DNA of 64,000 nt from Psychrosphaera sp. B3R10. GTDB taxonomy: Bacteria; Pseudomonadota; Gammaproteobacteria; Enterobacterales; Alteromonadaceae. The translations under genes were made by a program, and so were the position numbers. Positions 1 to 8,032 of the stretch are shown here, in pieces. The stretch is taken from NCBI RefSeq assembly GCF_018861025.1, contig NZ_JAHKQH010000030.1, positions 1 to 64,000 on the forward strand. Direction: 5' to 3'. Numbering within the stretch: the first letter of the stretch is position 1; each line of letters opens with the position of its first letter. The notes beneath the pieces are model-generated. The model was given only the letters and a program-made list of their open reading frames with translations, had not been told where the DNA came from and made no database searches.

Positions 1-24
1 CACCTAAAGTTCAGGCGACATTTT

Positions 25-172
25 CCTTCGTCTAAATCCCCCTTAGTTGAGATTTATATCTCGAAGTGAACGGCAGGGACGCCGTTGCAAGGAATGTGCA
101 TAGGGATGTGCGTACATTCCGTCTTCGACGATAATATAAATCTTAATTAAGGATTAGGGATTTAGCCGAAGG
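25..172. repeat. imperfect long inverted repeat (MITE-like or structured intergenic repeat)
   Basis: The left arm (25-66) and right arm (123-172) are largely complementary: CCTTCG at 25-30 pairs with CGAAGG at 167-172, TAAATCCC at 33-40 with GGGATTTA at 157-164, and TCGAAG at 61-66 with CTTCGA at 123-128. Inside lie a GGCAGGGACGCC hairpin and a GGAATGT...ACATTCC stem (91-120). No ORF or transposase is present. The multi-stem shape suggests a dispersed intergenic repeat, but copy number cannot be seen here. Confidence 0.55.
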
Positions 173-410
173 CGGCTCTTTTGGTTACTTTTCTAGCTGT
201 TGAGAAAAGTGACTCGCCTTTAGGCGAAAAGCCGCCTGCAAGGCAAATAAAGGCGAAGCCTGCAATGTGAATTATGTGATTCCTCTGCACTCGGTTGGAG
301 GTGCTGAATATCGCTAAGGCTGCGTAATTTTACAAGCTACGGGGATGACGTTTTTTCTGTCTAATTGAAATGACGTTTTTTGTTCTGGGTATTTGGAATG
401 AAATTGTGCT

Positions 411-441
411 ACAAAAAAAGCAAACCTAAGGTTTGCTTTTT
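411..441 (-). terminator. rho-independent terminator of the dgo operon
   Basis: The hairpin AAGCAAACC-TAA-GGTTTGCTT is flanked by A and T runs, so it can work on both strands. It lies 26 bp beyond the dgoR stop codon, at the end of the minus-strand operon. Confidence 0.8.
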
Positions 442-466
442 TAAGAAAAGAAAAAGACCCAATTAA

Positions 467-1225
467 TTACATCAATTGCGTATCTTTAAATTTATCACCA
501 AAGGCCTCTTTTAAACGACGAATTGCGTCTCTTAAAAGCTTCTCTGTAAGCTTTTCAGCTTTATCGGCATCGCCGGTAGAAATAGCATCACAAACTTCAC
601 GGTGAAACTCGACAGAGTCACTATTTTTGCGAGGGTCTTGGTTCGTAATGCGAACACTGACTAACAATGCGGAGTAGATAACCCCTTCCATCGCATTTAA
701 AAATTCGTTGTGAGCTGCGCGTAACACCGCTTGGTGGAATAAAGCGTCAGCAACGACAAACTTTTCTAGGGAACCGGTTTCTTCTTCCATTCGTCGACAA
801 GCATCGTCAATGACTTTGATGTCTTCAGCGGTTGCACGTTCTGCGGCCCAACGGGCGGCTTTTGGTTCAAACGCTAATCGAATGTCCATTAACTGGCTGA
901 TAAATTCGAGTCTTGGGGTTGCTGTGATATGCCAAGCAAGTACGTCATCGTCGAGTAAAATCCATTCGTGTCGCGGTCTTACTTTGGTGCCTATGCCTCG
1001 GCGAACGTCGAGTAAACCTTTACCGACTAAAATTTTAACCGCGTCTCGGATAACAACTCGGCTCACTTGAAAACGATCTGCCAGTGCATTTTCGTCTTCT
1101 ATTAAGGCTCCGGCTTCAAATGACCCTGCAACAATACGTCTACCTAACTCTCTAGCAACTTGCACAGAAAGACTCGGCGTCATTTTCTTGGCTCGTTTTA
1201 AATCGTAATATACTAATTCACTCAT
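467..1225 (-). CDS. dgoR: GntR/FCD-family regulator, DgoR-like
   Basis: Transcriptional repressor of the KDGal (De Ley-Doudoroff) genes by family knowledge. Residues 17-84 form the winged helix-turn-helix (ALADRFQVSRVVIRDAVKIL); the rest is an FCD ligand-binding domain with DIRLAFEP, LFHQAVL and EFHREV supplying likely metal or ligand residues. The stretch from EWILLDDDVLAW to EPKAARWAAERAT closely resembles E. coli DgoR. A longer ORF opens at 1270, but its first codon lies inside the putative operator (1257-1277), while the ATG at 1225 has an AGGAAG upstream, so 1225 is preferred. It is the last gene of the sugar porter-dgoK-dgoA-dgoR cluster and has its own operator, which suggests autoregulation. 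Expected effector is D-galactonate or a KDGal-related acid (inference). Confidence 0.85.
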   Translation of the reverse strand: MSELVYYDLKRAKKMTPSLSVQVARELGRRIVAGSFEAGALIEDENALADRFQVSRVVIRDAVKILVGKGLLDVRRGIGTKVRPRHEWILLDDDVLAWHITATPRLEFISQLMDIRLAFEPKAARWAAERATAEDIKVIDDACRRMEEETGSLEKFVVADALFHQAVLRAAHNEFLNAMEGVIYSALLVSVRITNQDPRKNSDSVEFHREVCDAISTGDADKAEKLTEKLLRDAIRRLKEAFGDKFKDTQLM

Positions 1226-1256
1226 ATTGTCAGAGTTTCTTCCTAATAAACTGATT

Positions 1257-1277
1257 TTTAAACATATCATGTTTAAT
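1257..1277. promoter_or_regulatory. putative DgoR operator, copy 2 (in front of dgoR)
   Basis: A 21-bp near-palindrome with left half TTTAAACATA, central T and right half CATGTTTAAT. It differs at two positions from the perfect palindrome at 4586-4606. It lies just upstream of the preferred dgoR start, as expected for autoregulation. Confidence 0.65.
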
Positions 1278-1366
1278 TCGATGATAATACAAAAACATTG
1301 CTACACAACGCCTGTGTGAGTAACGATTGTATATAACCTAGCCTATTTACTTATTTAGTGACTAAA

Positions 1367-2020
1367 TTAGCCATGGCTTATGTTATTTAAACAAAGTTTG
1401 TACTGAGCGACAAAAGCTTTGGCTTGCGTTCTAATCTCTGCCATCGACATCGTAGGTTTATACAAAGCAGAGCCTAAACCAAATCCGGCAGCACCAATTT
1501 TTACGTATGGGTTCATGCTTGCCACCGATGCGTCAATGCCCCCTACCGGATAACACCCTGTGCCTTTTGGTAATACCGATTTTAATGCTTTAAAACCGTC
1601 TAGACCGACCATAGAAACCGGAAACAACTTCAAGCCTGTAGCACCTGCGTCTAATGCGGCAAAAGCTTCAGTTGGCGTCACTATGCCAGGAAATACCGCA
1701 CAACCGGCATCTGCAGAAAAGCGGATCACATCGGTATTGCAATTAGGGGTAACAACCAAGTTTGCGCCGGTGGCGACAACTTGTTTAGCCAAATCCATAT
1801 TGGTCACAGTACCTGCGCCTAACAAGTAGTTTTGAGTGCCAAATTGTTGTACCAATTTGCTTATGCTCTCAATCGCACTGGGGCTGTTAAGCGGCACTTC
1901 TATCATAGTAAATCCTTCATCAATAAGGATTTGGGTAACTTCAATGACGTCCTGTGGTGTAACTCCACGGATAATTGCAATTAAAGGTAAGTGTTTAGTT
2001 AAGTCAAAAGTGGGTTTCAT
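1367..2020 (-). CDS. dgoA: 2-dehydro-3-deoxy-6-phosphogalactonate aldolase
   Basis: Class I aldolase of the KDPG/KDPGal family (217 aa, usual about 205), cytoplasmic. It splits 2-keto-3-deoxy-6-phosphogalactonate into pyruvate and glyceraldehyde 3-phosphate. The sequence shows the LPLIAIIRG opening, the active-site Glu41 in IEVPLNSP, the Schiff-base Lys131 in GLKLFP, and the phosphate-binding PVGGI and GLGSALY segments. The IEVPLNSP and GLGSxLY forms match DgoA rather than Eda. Its start overlaps the dgoK stop by 4 bp, so the two are probably translationally coupled. The second aldolase in the window, at 58415, is the gluco-type Eda. Confidence 0.9.
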   Translation of the reverse strand: MKPTFDLTKHLPLIAIIRGVTPQDVIEVTQILIDEGFTMIEVPLNSPSAIESISKLVQQFGTQNYLLGAGTVTNMDLAKQVVATGANLVVTPNCNTDVIRFSADAGCAVFPGIVTPTEAFAALDAGATGLKLFPVSMVGLDGFKALKSVLPKGTGCYPVGGIDASVASMNPYVKIGAAGFGLGSALYKPTMSMAEIRTQAKAFVAQYKLCLNNISHG

Positions 2021-2976
2021 TTTATGCTCTTAATTAGTATTGCCATGCCAGCTAGAAAACAATCATTACCAGCAACGAGTGTTGTGGTTTTACCTAAATG
2101 TTCTGCAGCAAGTTGATAACGCAGTGATAGACCTTTTCCACCAACGATGTAGATGTGTTTTTGCGGTAGCTTTTTAAGTTCCATGCCGATTAACATGCCA
2201 GATAAATAGTCCGGGATCTGTGCTTCGTTTAACGAATTAAACAACCGTTGTGTCCACGCGAGGAATATGCGATTACTAAACTCACCACTTTGGCCGTCGT
2301 CAACTCCTTTGATAAACGCCTCGTTATCACTTGAGGCATCTGATGGCAGGCCTTTACCAAGCAATGAATGTTTGGTTAATAAATCAAACAATTCTCCCGT
2401 TAAATAACTCGAAAACTGCGTTAACTTGCCGTCAACTACATGGGCATGTTTTGAATGAGTGCCGGGTAACACAGCCGTTAATTCTGTCTGACTATGTTGC
2501 GCGGCTAGTCCCAATATTTGTACCTCTTCACCGCGCATGACGTCGTATTTATCAACTTCAGCTATATCAAGACTGCTTTTTTCAGCAGCTCTGCTGTCGA
2601 GCAGATCGCGATAGCCATAACACACACCGGGAATAATCACGGCTTGTGGCCCCCATGGCAAAGCAAAAACATGTGCCTTGGCCACTAAATCAGGGGCTGA
2701 AACGGGCGCATGCGCGTAGTCGACATTAACCCAACCTTTCATCGAGCCCACCATGCCAGCCATATAGATTGGCAGACTTTTGTAGTCGTCTAACCAATCA
2801 TTAAGAAGTGCTTCTAATGCTGTTGCGAACTCGTTATTTGGGACTTGTAAAAGTCCCATTGGCGCTTCTTTTGTCTCAATTAACTGGTCGGTATCTGACA
2901 TCGCAAACGCTCTGAAGTTTGTCGTTCCCCAGTCAATGATCAGATGATGTATTTGTTCTCGTGCCTTTTCCATCAA
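2017..2976 (-). CDS. dgoK: 2-dehydro-3-deoxygalactonokinase
   Basis: Phosphorylates 2-keto-3-deoxy-D-galactonate with ATP and feeds DgoA, which follows with a 4-bp overlap. At 319 aa it is near the usual 290-310. Family landmarks: N-terminal phosphate loop IDWGTTNFRAF, MAGMVGS, the strongly conserved VMRGEEVQILG, LPGTHSKHAHV, LTGELFDLLTKHSLLG, LSGMLIGMEL, and the C-terminal IVGGKGLSLRYQLAAE and AGNDCFLAGM. No signal peptide, so cytoplasmic. It starts 8 bp after the sugar porter stop, placing transport, kinase and aldolase in one operon. Confidence 0.92.
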   Translation of the reverse strand: MMEKAREQIHHLIIDWGTTNFRAFAMSDTDQLIETKEAPMGLLQVPNNEFATALEALLNDWLDDYKSLPIYMAGMVGSMKGWVNVDYAHAPVSAPDLVAKAHVFALPWGPQAVIIPGVCYGYRDLLDSRAAEKSSLDIAEVDKYDVMRGEEVQILGLAAQHSQTELTAVLPGTHSKHAHVVDGKLTQFSSYLTGELFDLLTKHSLLGKGLPSDASSDNEAFIKGVDDGQSGEFSNRIFLAWTQRLFNSLNEAQIPDYLSGMLIGMELKKLPQKHIYIVGGKGLSLRYQLAAEHLGKTTTLVAGNDCFLAGMAILIKSIK

Positions 2977-2984
2977 AAAATCCC

Positions 2985-4553
2985 TTATGCTTTTGCGTAT
3001 TCTTGTTCAATGTCTTCGATAGTTTTGCCTTTGGTTTCAGGCAATGCAAAGTACATAACAACAAGGCCAACAGCGCCGATTATGGCGTACAACATAAAGA
3101 TGCTCGCGACCCCTAAATTGTCGAGCTGCCACGGGAAAAATTGTTGAATAGACCAAGACGAGATAGTTTGAACCAAAGCTGCCACTGGCAGTGCCACACT
3201 GCGTACGGAGTTAGGAAATATCTCGGAAAATACCACCCACATTATTGGTCCAATGGATAAGTTAAACGCGGCTAAGAATGCAAAAATGCCAAACAAAACA
3301 AGCGGTGCATTTATGCCTTGTATGGTTTCGTTAATAATAGGACCACTAACAATTGGCAGTTCTTTTTTGTTAAATAACTCACCCAGTTTTTGTTTTAATG
3401 CCACGTCATCGTCAAAGGTAACGCCGCGTAATGTCTCTATCTTTGCGGTATCAACCCCCTCTTGGTTCAACTGTACTGACAATGCGTCAACTGCATTATC
3501 GCTAAATACATAATTGGCTTGTTCAAAACCAATATAAGTAGAGGTATGAGCAACCACTACCAAAACCAAACCAGCAACGGTTAAAAATCGTCGACCGAGT
3601 TTTTCAACAAAACCGATGGCAATTAACGTTGCCAGTAAACCTATAACGCCTGTAGTAATGGTTTGCATAAATGTATCTTCAACACTCATTCCCACTTGTT
3701 CAAATACCATTGGTGCAAAAAACAATACGGCATTCATCCCGGTTGCCCCCTGGACGATGGCATAACTTACCGCAATAAATAAAACAAACCTCATGCGCTT
3801 ACTAAATAAAGACTTCAGTTGCCCTAATGTGTCGAGTTTTGTGTCCTGTTCTAGGCTTTTTTCAACTTGTGCAGAAAGTGTTGCTACTTGATCTGCCGGA
3901 GCGATTAGATTAAAAACCGCATTGGCTTCTTCTGTACGTCCCTGCTTTATTAACCAACGAGGCGACTCAGGAATGGTTAGCAATAACGCGACCCAAATCG
4001 CATTAGCGATGAGCTCTGCGCCTAACATCACACGCCAGACATTGTCATTAGTAAGCCAACTAATATCACCTATTAACTTGACTAAAAAGTAGTTGACGAT
4101 AAAGGCCAGTAATAAGCCTAGGCCGATCATAAACTGGTTAATTGATACAAACTTACCGCGTTGGGCTGCTGGTGCAATTTCACCTATATACATAGCCGAC
4201 ACCGTAATAGACGCAAATGCGACCCCACCAATAAATCGGCCCACAATTAACATTTCATAATTTAATGCCGTAGCCGACAGCAATGACGATAAAGAATAGG
4301 TTAAGCCGATACCTAATAAAACACGAGAACGGCCAAACTTGTCACATAACGTGCCGGTAAATAACAACGCAACTATAACGCCAAGTAAAGCACAGCCAAC
4401 AACCGTACCCTGCTGAATACTGTCGAGTTCAAATAGAGAGCTGACAAAACGTACCGCACCAGAAATATTTGCAGCGTCTAAACCAAAAACAAAACCACCA
4501 AAAGCAGCAATTAATGAATATTGGGTGACGCGTTGATTAGGACTTTTTTCCAT
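2985..4553 (-). CDS. sugar porter family MFS transporter
   Basis: Inner-membrane proton:sugar symporter of the XylE/GalP type, about 522 aa with 12 predicted membrane segments. Sugar-porter signatures are GRSRVLLG after TM2-3, GRFIGGVAFASITVSAMYIGEIAPAAQRGK, PESPRWLIKQGR before the central loop, and the C-terminal PETKGKTIEDIEQEY. A roughly 60-residue insertion at about 355-415 (VFSDNAVDALSV onward) replaces a short periplasmic loop and is longer than in XylE. An upstream start at 4577 is possible; 4553 (MEKSPNQ) fits the family better. First gene of the DgoR-controlled operon, so the substrate is probably galactose, 3,6-anhydrogalactose or an oligomer (inference). Confidence 0.82.
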   Translation of the reverse strand: MEKSPNQRVTQYSLIAAFGGFVFGLDAANISGAVRFVSSLFELDSIQQGTVVGCALLGVIVALLFTGTLCDKFGRSRVLLGIGLTYSLSSLLSATALNYEMLIVGRFIGGVAFASITVSAMYIGEIAPAAQRGKFVSINQFMIGLGLLLAFIVNYFLVKLIGDISWLTNDNVWRVMLGAELIANAIWVALLLTIPESPRWLIKQGRTEEANAVFNLIAPADQVATLSAQVEKSLEQDTKLDTLGQLKSLFSKRMRFVLFIAVSYAIVQGATGMNAVLFFAPMVFEQVGMSVEDTFMQTITTGVIGLLATLIAIGFVEKLGRRFLTVAGLVLVVVAHTSTYIGFEQANYVFSDNAVDALSVQLNQEGVDTAKIETLRGVTFDDDVALKQKLGELFNKKELPIVSGPIINETIQGINAPLVLFGIFAFLAAFNLSIGPIMWVVFSEIFPNSVRSVALPVAALVQTISSWSIQQFFPWQLDNLGVASIFMLYAIIGAVGLVVMYFALPETKGKTIEDIEQEYAKA

Positions 4554-4585
4554 AATTTTACTCAAACCTATATACATACTATTAT

Positions 4586-4606
4586 TTTAAACATATTATG
4601 TTTAAA
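4586..4606. promoter_or_regulatory. putative DgoR operator, copy 1 (divergent promoter)
   Basis: A perfect 21-bp palindrome with half-sites TTTAAACATA and TATGTTTAAA around a central T. It sits between the divergent sugar porter operon and the SMP-30/GH127 operon. A two-mismatch copy precedes dgoR, which makes DgoR the best candidate ligand. Confidence 0.7.
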
Positions 4607-4657
4607 CAATTCGGAACACAACCAATAAATTCGAAAATACTAAATTAGGCAACAACT

Positions 4658-5710
4658 ATGTTATTGACCAACAATTTTGTTAAAGCAACAACTGCCCTAT
4701 TGGGGTTGCTTATAATAAGTGGCACTAGTCAGGCAATGCCACAACCGGCAACTTTGTTTGCAAACTTACCACAGCAATGTGTGACACCAGACGCATTTGC
4801 TGTTGCGCCAAATGGCTCGTTAACATTAAGTTGCCCTAACTTTGCCAATCGAAAACTGCAGGGGGAGTTATTTTCGCTTACCCAAAACGGCACTGTTAAA
4901 CATCTTGCAACCGTGCCTAGTTTAAACCTTAAGACTAAAGCAAACCCGATGGGTATCGCATACGGACCCGATGGTGGCTTATATATCGCAGATGCCCGTG
5001 GTGCCAAACATGGTCGAATTTTAAAAATGAACTTTCGTGATGATACCTTATTATCAACCGAAGTTATCGCCTCTGGTTTTAATCCTAATGGTCTGCGTTT
5101 TCATAATGGCTATTTATACGCAACCCAACTTAACTTACCAAAAGTTAAGTCTAAAAACCCGACAAGTGGCATTTACCAATTTAACGCAACCAACAGAAAT
5201 GTCATGGTCAACAACACCTTAAACGACAAACAACTGATCTTTACCGCCGAGTCAACAACCAATAAACCAGGTCTCGATGGCATTGCCTTCGACTCTAAAG
5301 GCAGTTTGTATGCAGGCCATATTAGTGACGGTACGGTTTATCGTTTTACTTTTGATGAACAGCAAAATATTAACAGCCAACAGGTTTATGCCAAGGCGCC
5401 AGCTGAGTCTGGTATTGATGGGATGGCATTTGACAGCGAAGATAATCTTTATTTAGCGGGCTTTGCACAAAACCAAATTTTAAAAATTGACACCAATAAA
5501 CAAGTGTCCGTTATCGCGGAATATTTGGACAACGACGGCTCTAATGGCCAACTCGACCAACCCGCAGATCTGATCGTTTATAACAATAAATTGATCATTT
5601 CAAACTTTGATCTCATGGTTCAAAAAGGCTTTAGAAACACTAAACATTCAGCACCTTACACCTTATCAGTGATCGATTTGGCAACATTTAATTTTGATTT
5701 AACTAAATAA
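4658..5710 (+). CDS. exported SMP-30/gluconolactonase-like beta-propeller protein
   Basis: A 350-aa protein with a signal peptide (residues 1-26, cleavage near SQA-MP) and repeated propeller blades: NPMGIAYGPDGGLYIADARG, NPNGLRFHNGYLYATQ, GLDGIAFDSKGSLYAGHISDGTVYRF, GIDGMAFDSEDNLYLAGF, LDQPADLIVYNNKLIISNF. This is the six-bladed SMP-30/LRE fold, whose known members include aldonolactonases. Metal ligands cannot be assigned with certainty. It is the first gene of an operon with the GH127 gene (93-bp gap), divergent from dgoK/dgoA and next to the DgoR site. A periplasmic sugar-lactonase in galactose or anhydrogalactose oxidation is plausible but unproven; a purely binding propeller is the alternative. 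Confidence 0.6.
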   Translation: MLLTNNFVKATTALLGLLIISGTSQAMPQPATLFANLPQQCVTPDAFAVAPNGSLTLSCPNFANRKLQGELFSLTQNGTVKHLATVPSLNLKTKANPMGIAYGPDGGLYIADARGAKHGRILKMNFRDDTLLSTEVIASGFNPNGLRFHNGYLYATQLNLPKVKSKNPTSGIYQFNATNRNVMVNNTLNDKQLIFTAESTTNKPGLDGIAFDSKGSLYAGHISDGTVYRFTFDEQQNINSQQVYAKAPAESGIDGMAFDSEDNLYLAGFAQNQILKIDTNKQVSVIAEYLDNDGSNGQLDQPADLIVYNNKLIISNFDLMVQKGFRNTKHSAPYTLSVIDLATFNFDLTK

Positions 5711-5803
5711 CAAATAGTTTTGCTACGCTTAGCCCTTAACATCAAAAAAACCGATGGCGAGTGATAAGCAAATGGTGAAAATACAATTTATGAGGAAGAC
5801 GTC

Positions 5804-7789
5804 ATGACTTCATTGCATGCACATAACAAAGCAATCGTTGCAAACTCTGAAAGCCCGTTTGTAAAATTACACGCCATTAATTTTGGTGACTGTCAGTGGA
5901 CAAAAGGCTTTTGGGCTGAGAAAACCCAAAAAGCAGTCGACGTTATGATCCCCTACATGGGTGATGTACTGTGTGGTGACGTCGGCCACGCGCTTAACAA
6001 TTTTAAAATAGCCGCCGGACTAAAAACCGGTGAGCACAAAGGTATGTATTGGCACGATGGCGATTTTTATAAATTTATGGAAGCCAAAATCTATGCCTAT
6101 GGACTTTCAAAAGATGCGGCGCTACTAACCGAACTTGACGAGTACATTGATATTTTGGCCAAAGCGCAGGAACCCGATGGTTATCTACAAACTCAAATCC
6201 AATTAGATCCAGACGCAGATCGTTACGAAAACCGTAAATACCACGAGATGTATAACACAGGGCATTTGTTTATTAGTGCCTGTGCCCATTTTCGGATCAC
6301 CGGGCAACGCAACTTCTTAGATGTTGCAATCAAACATGCAGAGTTGCTTTACACCATCTTTTTTCCAGACACAAAACATTACCGCCGATTTGGTTTTAAC
6401 CAAACTCAGATCATGGGATTGGTTGAGCTATACCGTACTGTCGGTGACAAAAAGTACTTAACGTTGGCCCAAAAATTTATCGACCGTCGCGGGACTTACG
6501 ACATAGTGCATGACTCAACCACTGTGGGTTACCCAATTGGCGACATGGTGCAAGAACGCACACCACTGCGTGAAGAGACAGATCCTGTTGGGCATGCTGT
6601 ACTCGCTTTGTATTACTACGCCGGTGCGGCGGATGTATTTGCCGAAACCGGTGAAGAAGCGCTAATCACAGCCCTCAATCGTTTATGGGAAAGTGTTACA
6701 CAGAAAAAAATGTATGCCACAGGTGCCGTAGGCCAGACGCATTATGGTGCGAGTGTTAATCGTGACATGATTGAAGAAGGGTTTATCGACGACTACATGA
6801 TGCCAAATCTAACGGCTTACAACGAAACATGCGCAAACCTGTGTAATGCCATGTTTAGCTTTAGAATGTTGGGTATTCACGGTGAAGCAAAATACGCCGA
6901 CATAATAGAACTTGTTATGCATAACAGTGGACTTTCGGGCATAAGCATTGAAGGTAAAGACTACTTTTATGCAAACCCACTAAGAATGTTACACGGCGTT
7001 CGAGACTACGACGCCCACGCCGACGTTACCGAAACACCAGACCGTGAAGGTTATTTAGCGTGTTTTTGTTGTCCTCCAAACTTAGTGCGTACTATTTCTA
7101 ATTTATCTGGCTGGGCATATAGCTTAACCGACAATGGTGTACACGTTAACTTGTACGGCAGCAATAATCTTGCAACTACCATGTTAGATGGCTCAGCGAT
7201 TAAGTTAAGCCAAGACACAGACTACCCTTGGAAAGGTTTGGTTAAACTTACCGTTGATGAATGTAAGTCCGGCGCGTTTGATATTGCATTGCGTGTACCA
7301 GGTTGGTCGACAGGCGCAACCATTACCGTCAATGGCAAAGATGCCGGCGTGACCGCAACTCCAGCCACCTACGCTGTTTTAAATCGAGAATGGCAAGTGG
7401 GCGACGTAATTGTTATCGACATTCCTATGGAAACCACCTTTATCGAAGGTCACCCTAGAATTGAAGAAGTCCGTAATCAAGTCGCGGTTAAACGTGGTCC
7501 TGTGGTTTATTGCATTGAATCACCAGATTTACCAGAAGGTACCAATATTTTAGATGTGTACATTGACGGTGAAGAACCTCTAAAAGCGCAAAGTCAGCCA
7601 GAATTTTTAGGCGGGTTAACCACCATTGAAGCCAAATTATTGCTTCGAGAAAACGAAGGCGATGCTATGTATCGTAATGTTAGCAAACCTAAATGGCAGG
7701 AGCTAAGCACCCAATTGGTTCCCTATTATGCATGGAGTAACCGTGGCACCGCTGAGATGACCGTATTTATGCCAGTTGTGTGGCGGTAG
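5804..7789 (+). CDS. GH127 family glycoside hydrolase (DUF1680)
   Basis: A 661-aa (alpha/alpha)6-barrel enzyme without signal peptide, so cytoplasmic. It shows the zinc-thiolate catalytic site of GH127: Glu341-Thr-Cys343 in YNETC and the cluster Cys420, Cys422, Cys423 in ACFCCPPN, matching the Glu/Cys/CysXCysCys arrangement of the beta-L-arabinofuranosidase HypBA1, where the middle Cys of the cluster is the nucleophile. GH127 also contains alpha-1,3-(3,6-anhydro)-D-galactosidases from marine carrageenan degraders, which fits the dgoK/dgoA neighbourhood better than arabinan. The SD GAGGAAG lies 6 bp before the start. Family assignment is strong; substrate is inference. Confidence 0.87.
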   Translation: MTSLHAHNKAIVANSESPFVKLHAINFGDCQWTKGFWAEKTQKAVDVMIPYMGDVLCGDVGHALNNFKIAAGLKTGEHKGMYWHDGDFYKFMEAKIYAYGLSKDAALLTELDEYIDILAKAQEPDGYLQTQIQLDPDADRYENRKYHEMYNTGHLFISACAHFRITGQRNFLDVAIKHAELLYTIFFPDTKHYRRFGFNQTQIMGLVELYRTVGDKKYLTLAQKFIDRRGTYDIVHDSTTVGYPIGDMVQERTPLREETDPVGHAVLALYYYAGAADVFAETGEEALITALNRLWESVTQKKMYATGAVGQTHYGASVNRDMIEEGFIDDYMMPNLTAYNETCANLCNAMFSFRMLGIHGEAKYADIIELVMHNSGLSGISIEGKDYFYANPLRMLHGVRDYDAHADVTETPDREGYLACFCCPPNLVRTISNLSGWAYSLTDNGVHVNLYGSNNLATTMLDGSAIKLSQDTDYPWKGLVKLTVDECKSGAFDIALRVPGWSTGATITVNGKDAGVTATPATYAVLNREWQVGDVIVIDIPMETTFIEGHPRIEEVRNQVAVKRGPVVYCIESPDLPEGTNILDVYIDGEEPLKAQSQPEFLGGLTTIEAKLLLRENEGDAMYRNVSKPKWQELSTQLVPYYAWSNRGTAEMTVFMPVVWR

Positions 7790-7823
7790 GCATCAGAAGC
7801 GAGCTTTATTAAGCGAACAAATA

Positions 7824-7849
7824 AAACCCCGATAATCGGGGTTTTTTTA
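7824..7849 (+). terminator. rho-independent terminator after GH127
   Basis: Perfect 10-bp stem AAACCCCGAT / ATCGGGGTTT with a 1-base centre, followed by a T run. It begins 34 bp after the GH127 stop and separates that operon from the cytochrome gene. Confidence 0.9.
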
Positions 7850-8032
7850 TGAATTTTAGAATACTTTGGTTTAAACTGTCCCTCACTTTGAACTCAACAT
7901 ATCGTTAATTTTGCGGTTTATTATAAGCAGTTTGGTTTACTCTATATGCCAAGCCTAAGTTGCTCGCATTTACCCATAGTCATCAACTTAGTTAAACCCA
8001 ATCGATACATAGAAAATGTGATCATGCCCTTA

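Larger units (their letters stand above)
1..466. other. gene-free left edge with structured repeat and terminator
   Basis: No convincing gene. It holds a large imperfect inverted repeat (25-172), two short hairpins at about 187-210 (ACTTTTCT/AGAAAAGT) and 214-225 (CGCC/GGCG), and the dgoR terminator near 411-441. The rest has no signal I can name. Confidence 0.6.
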
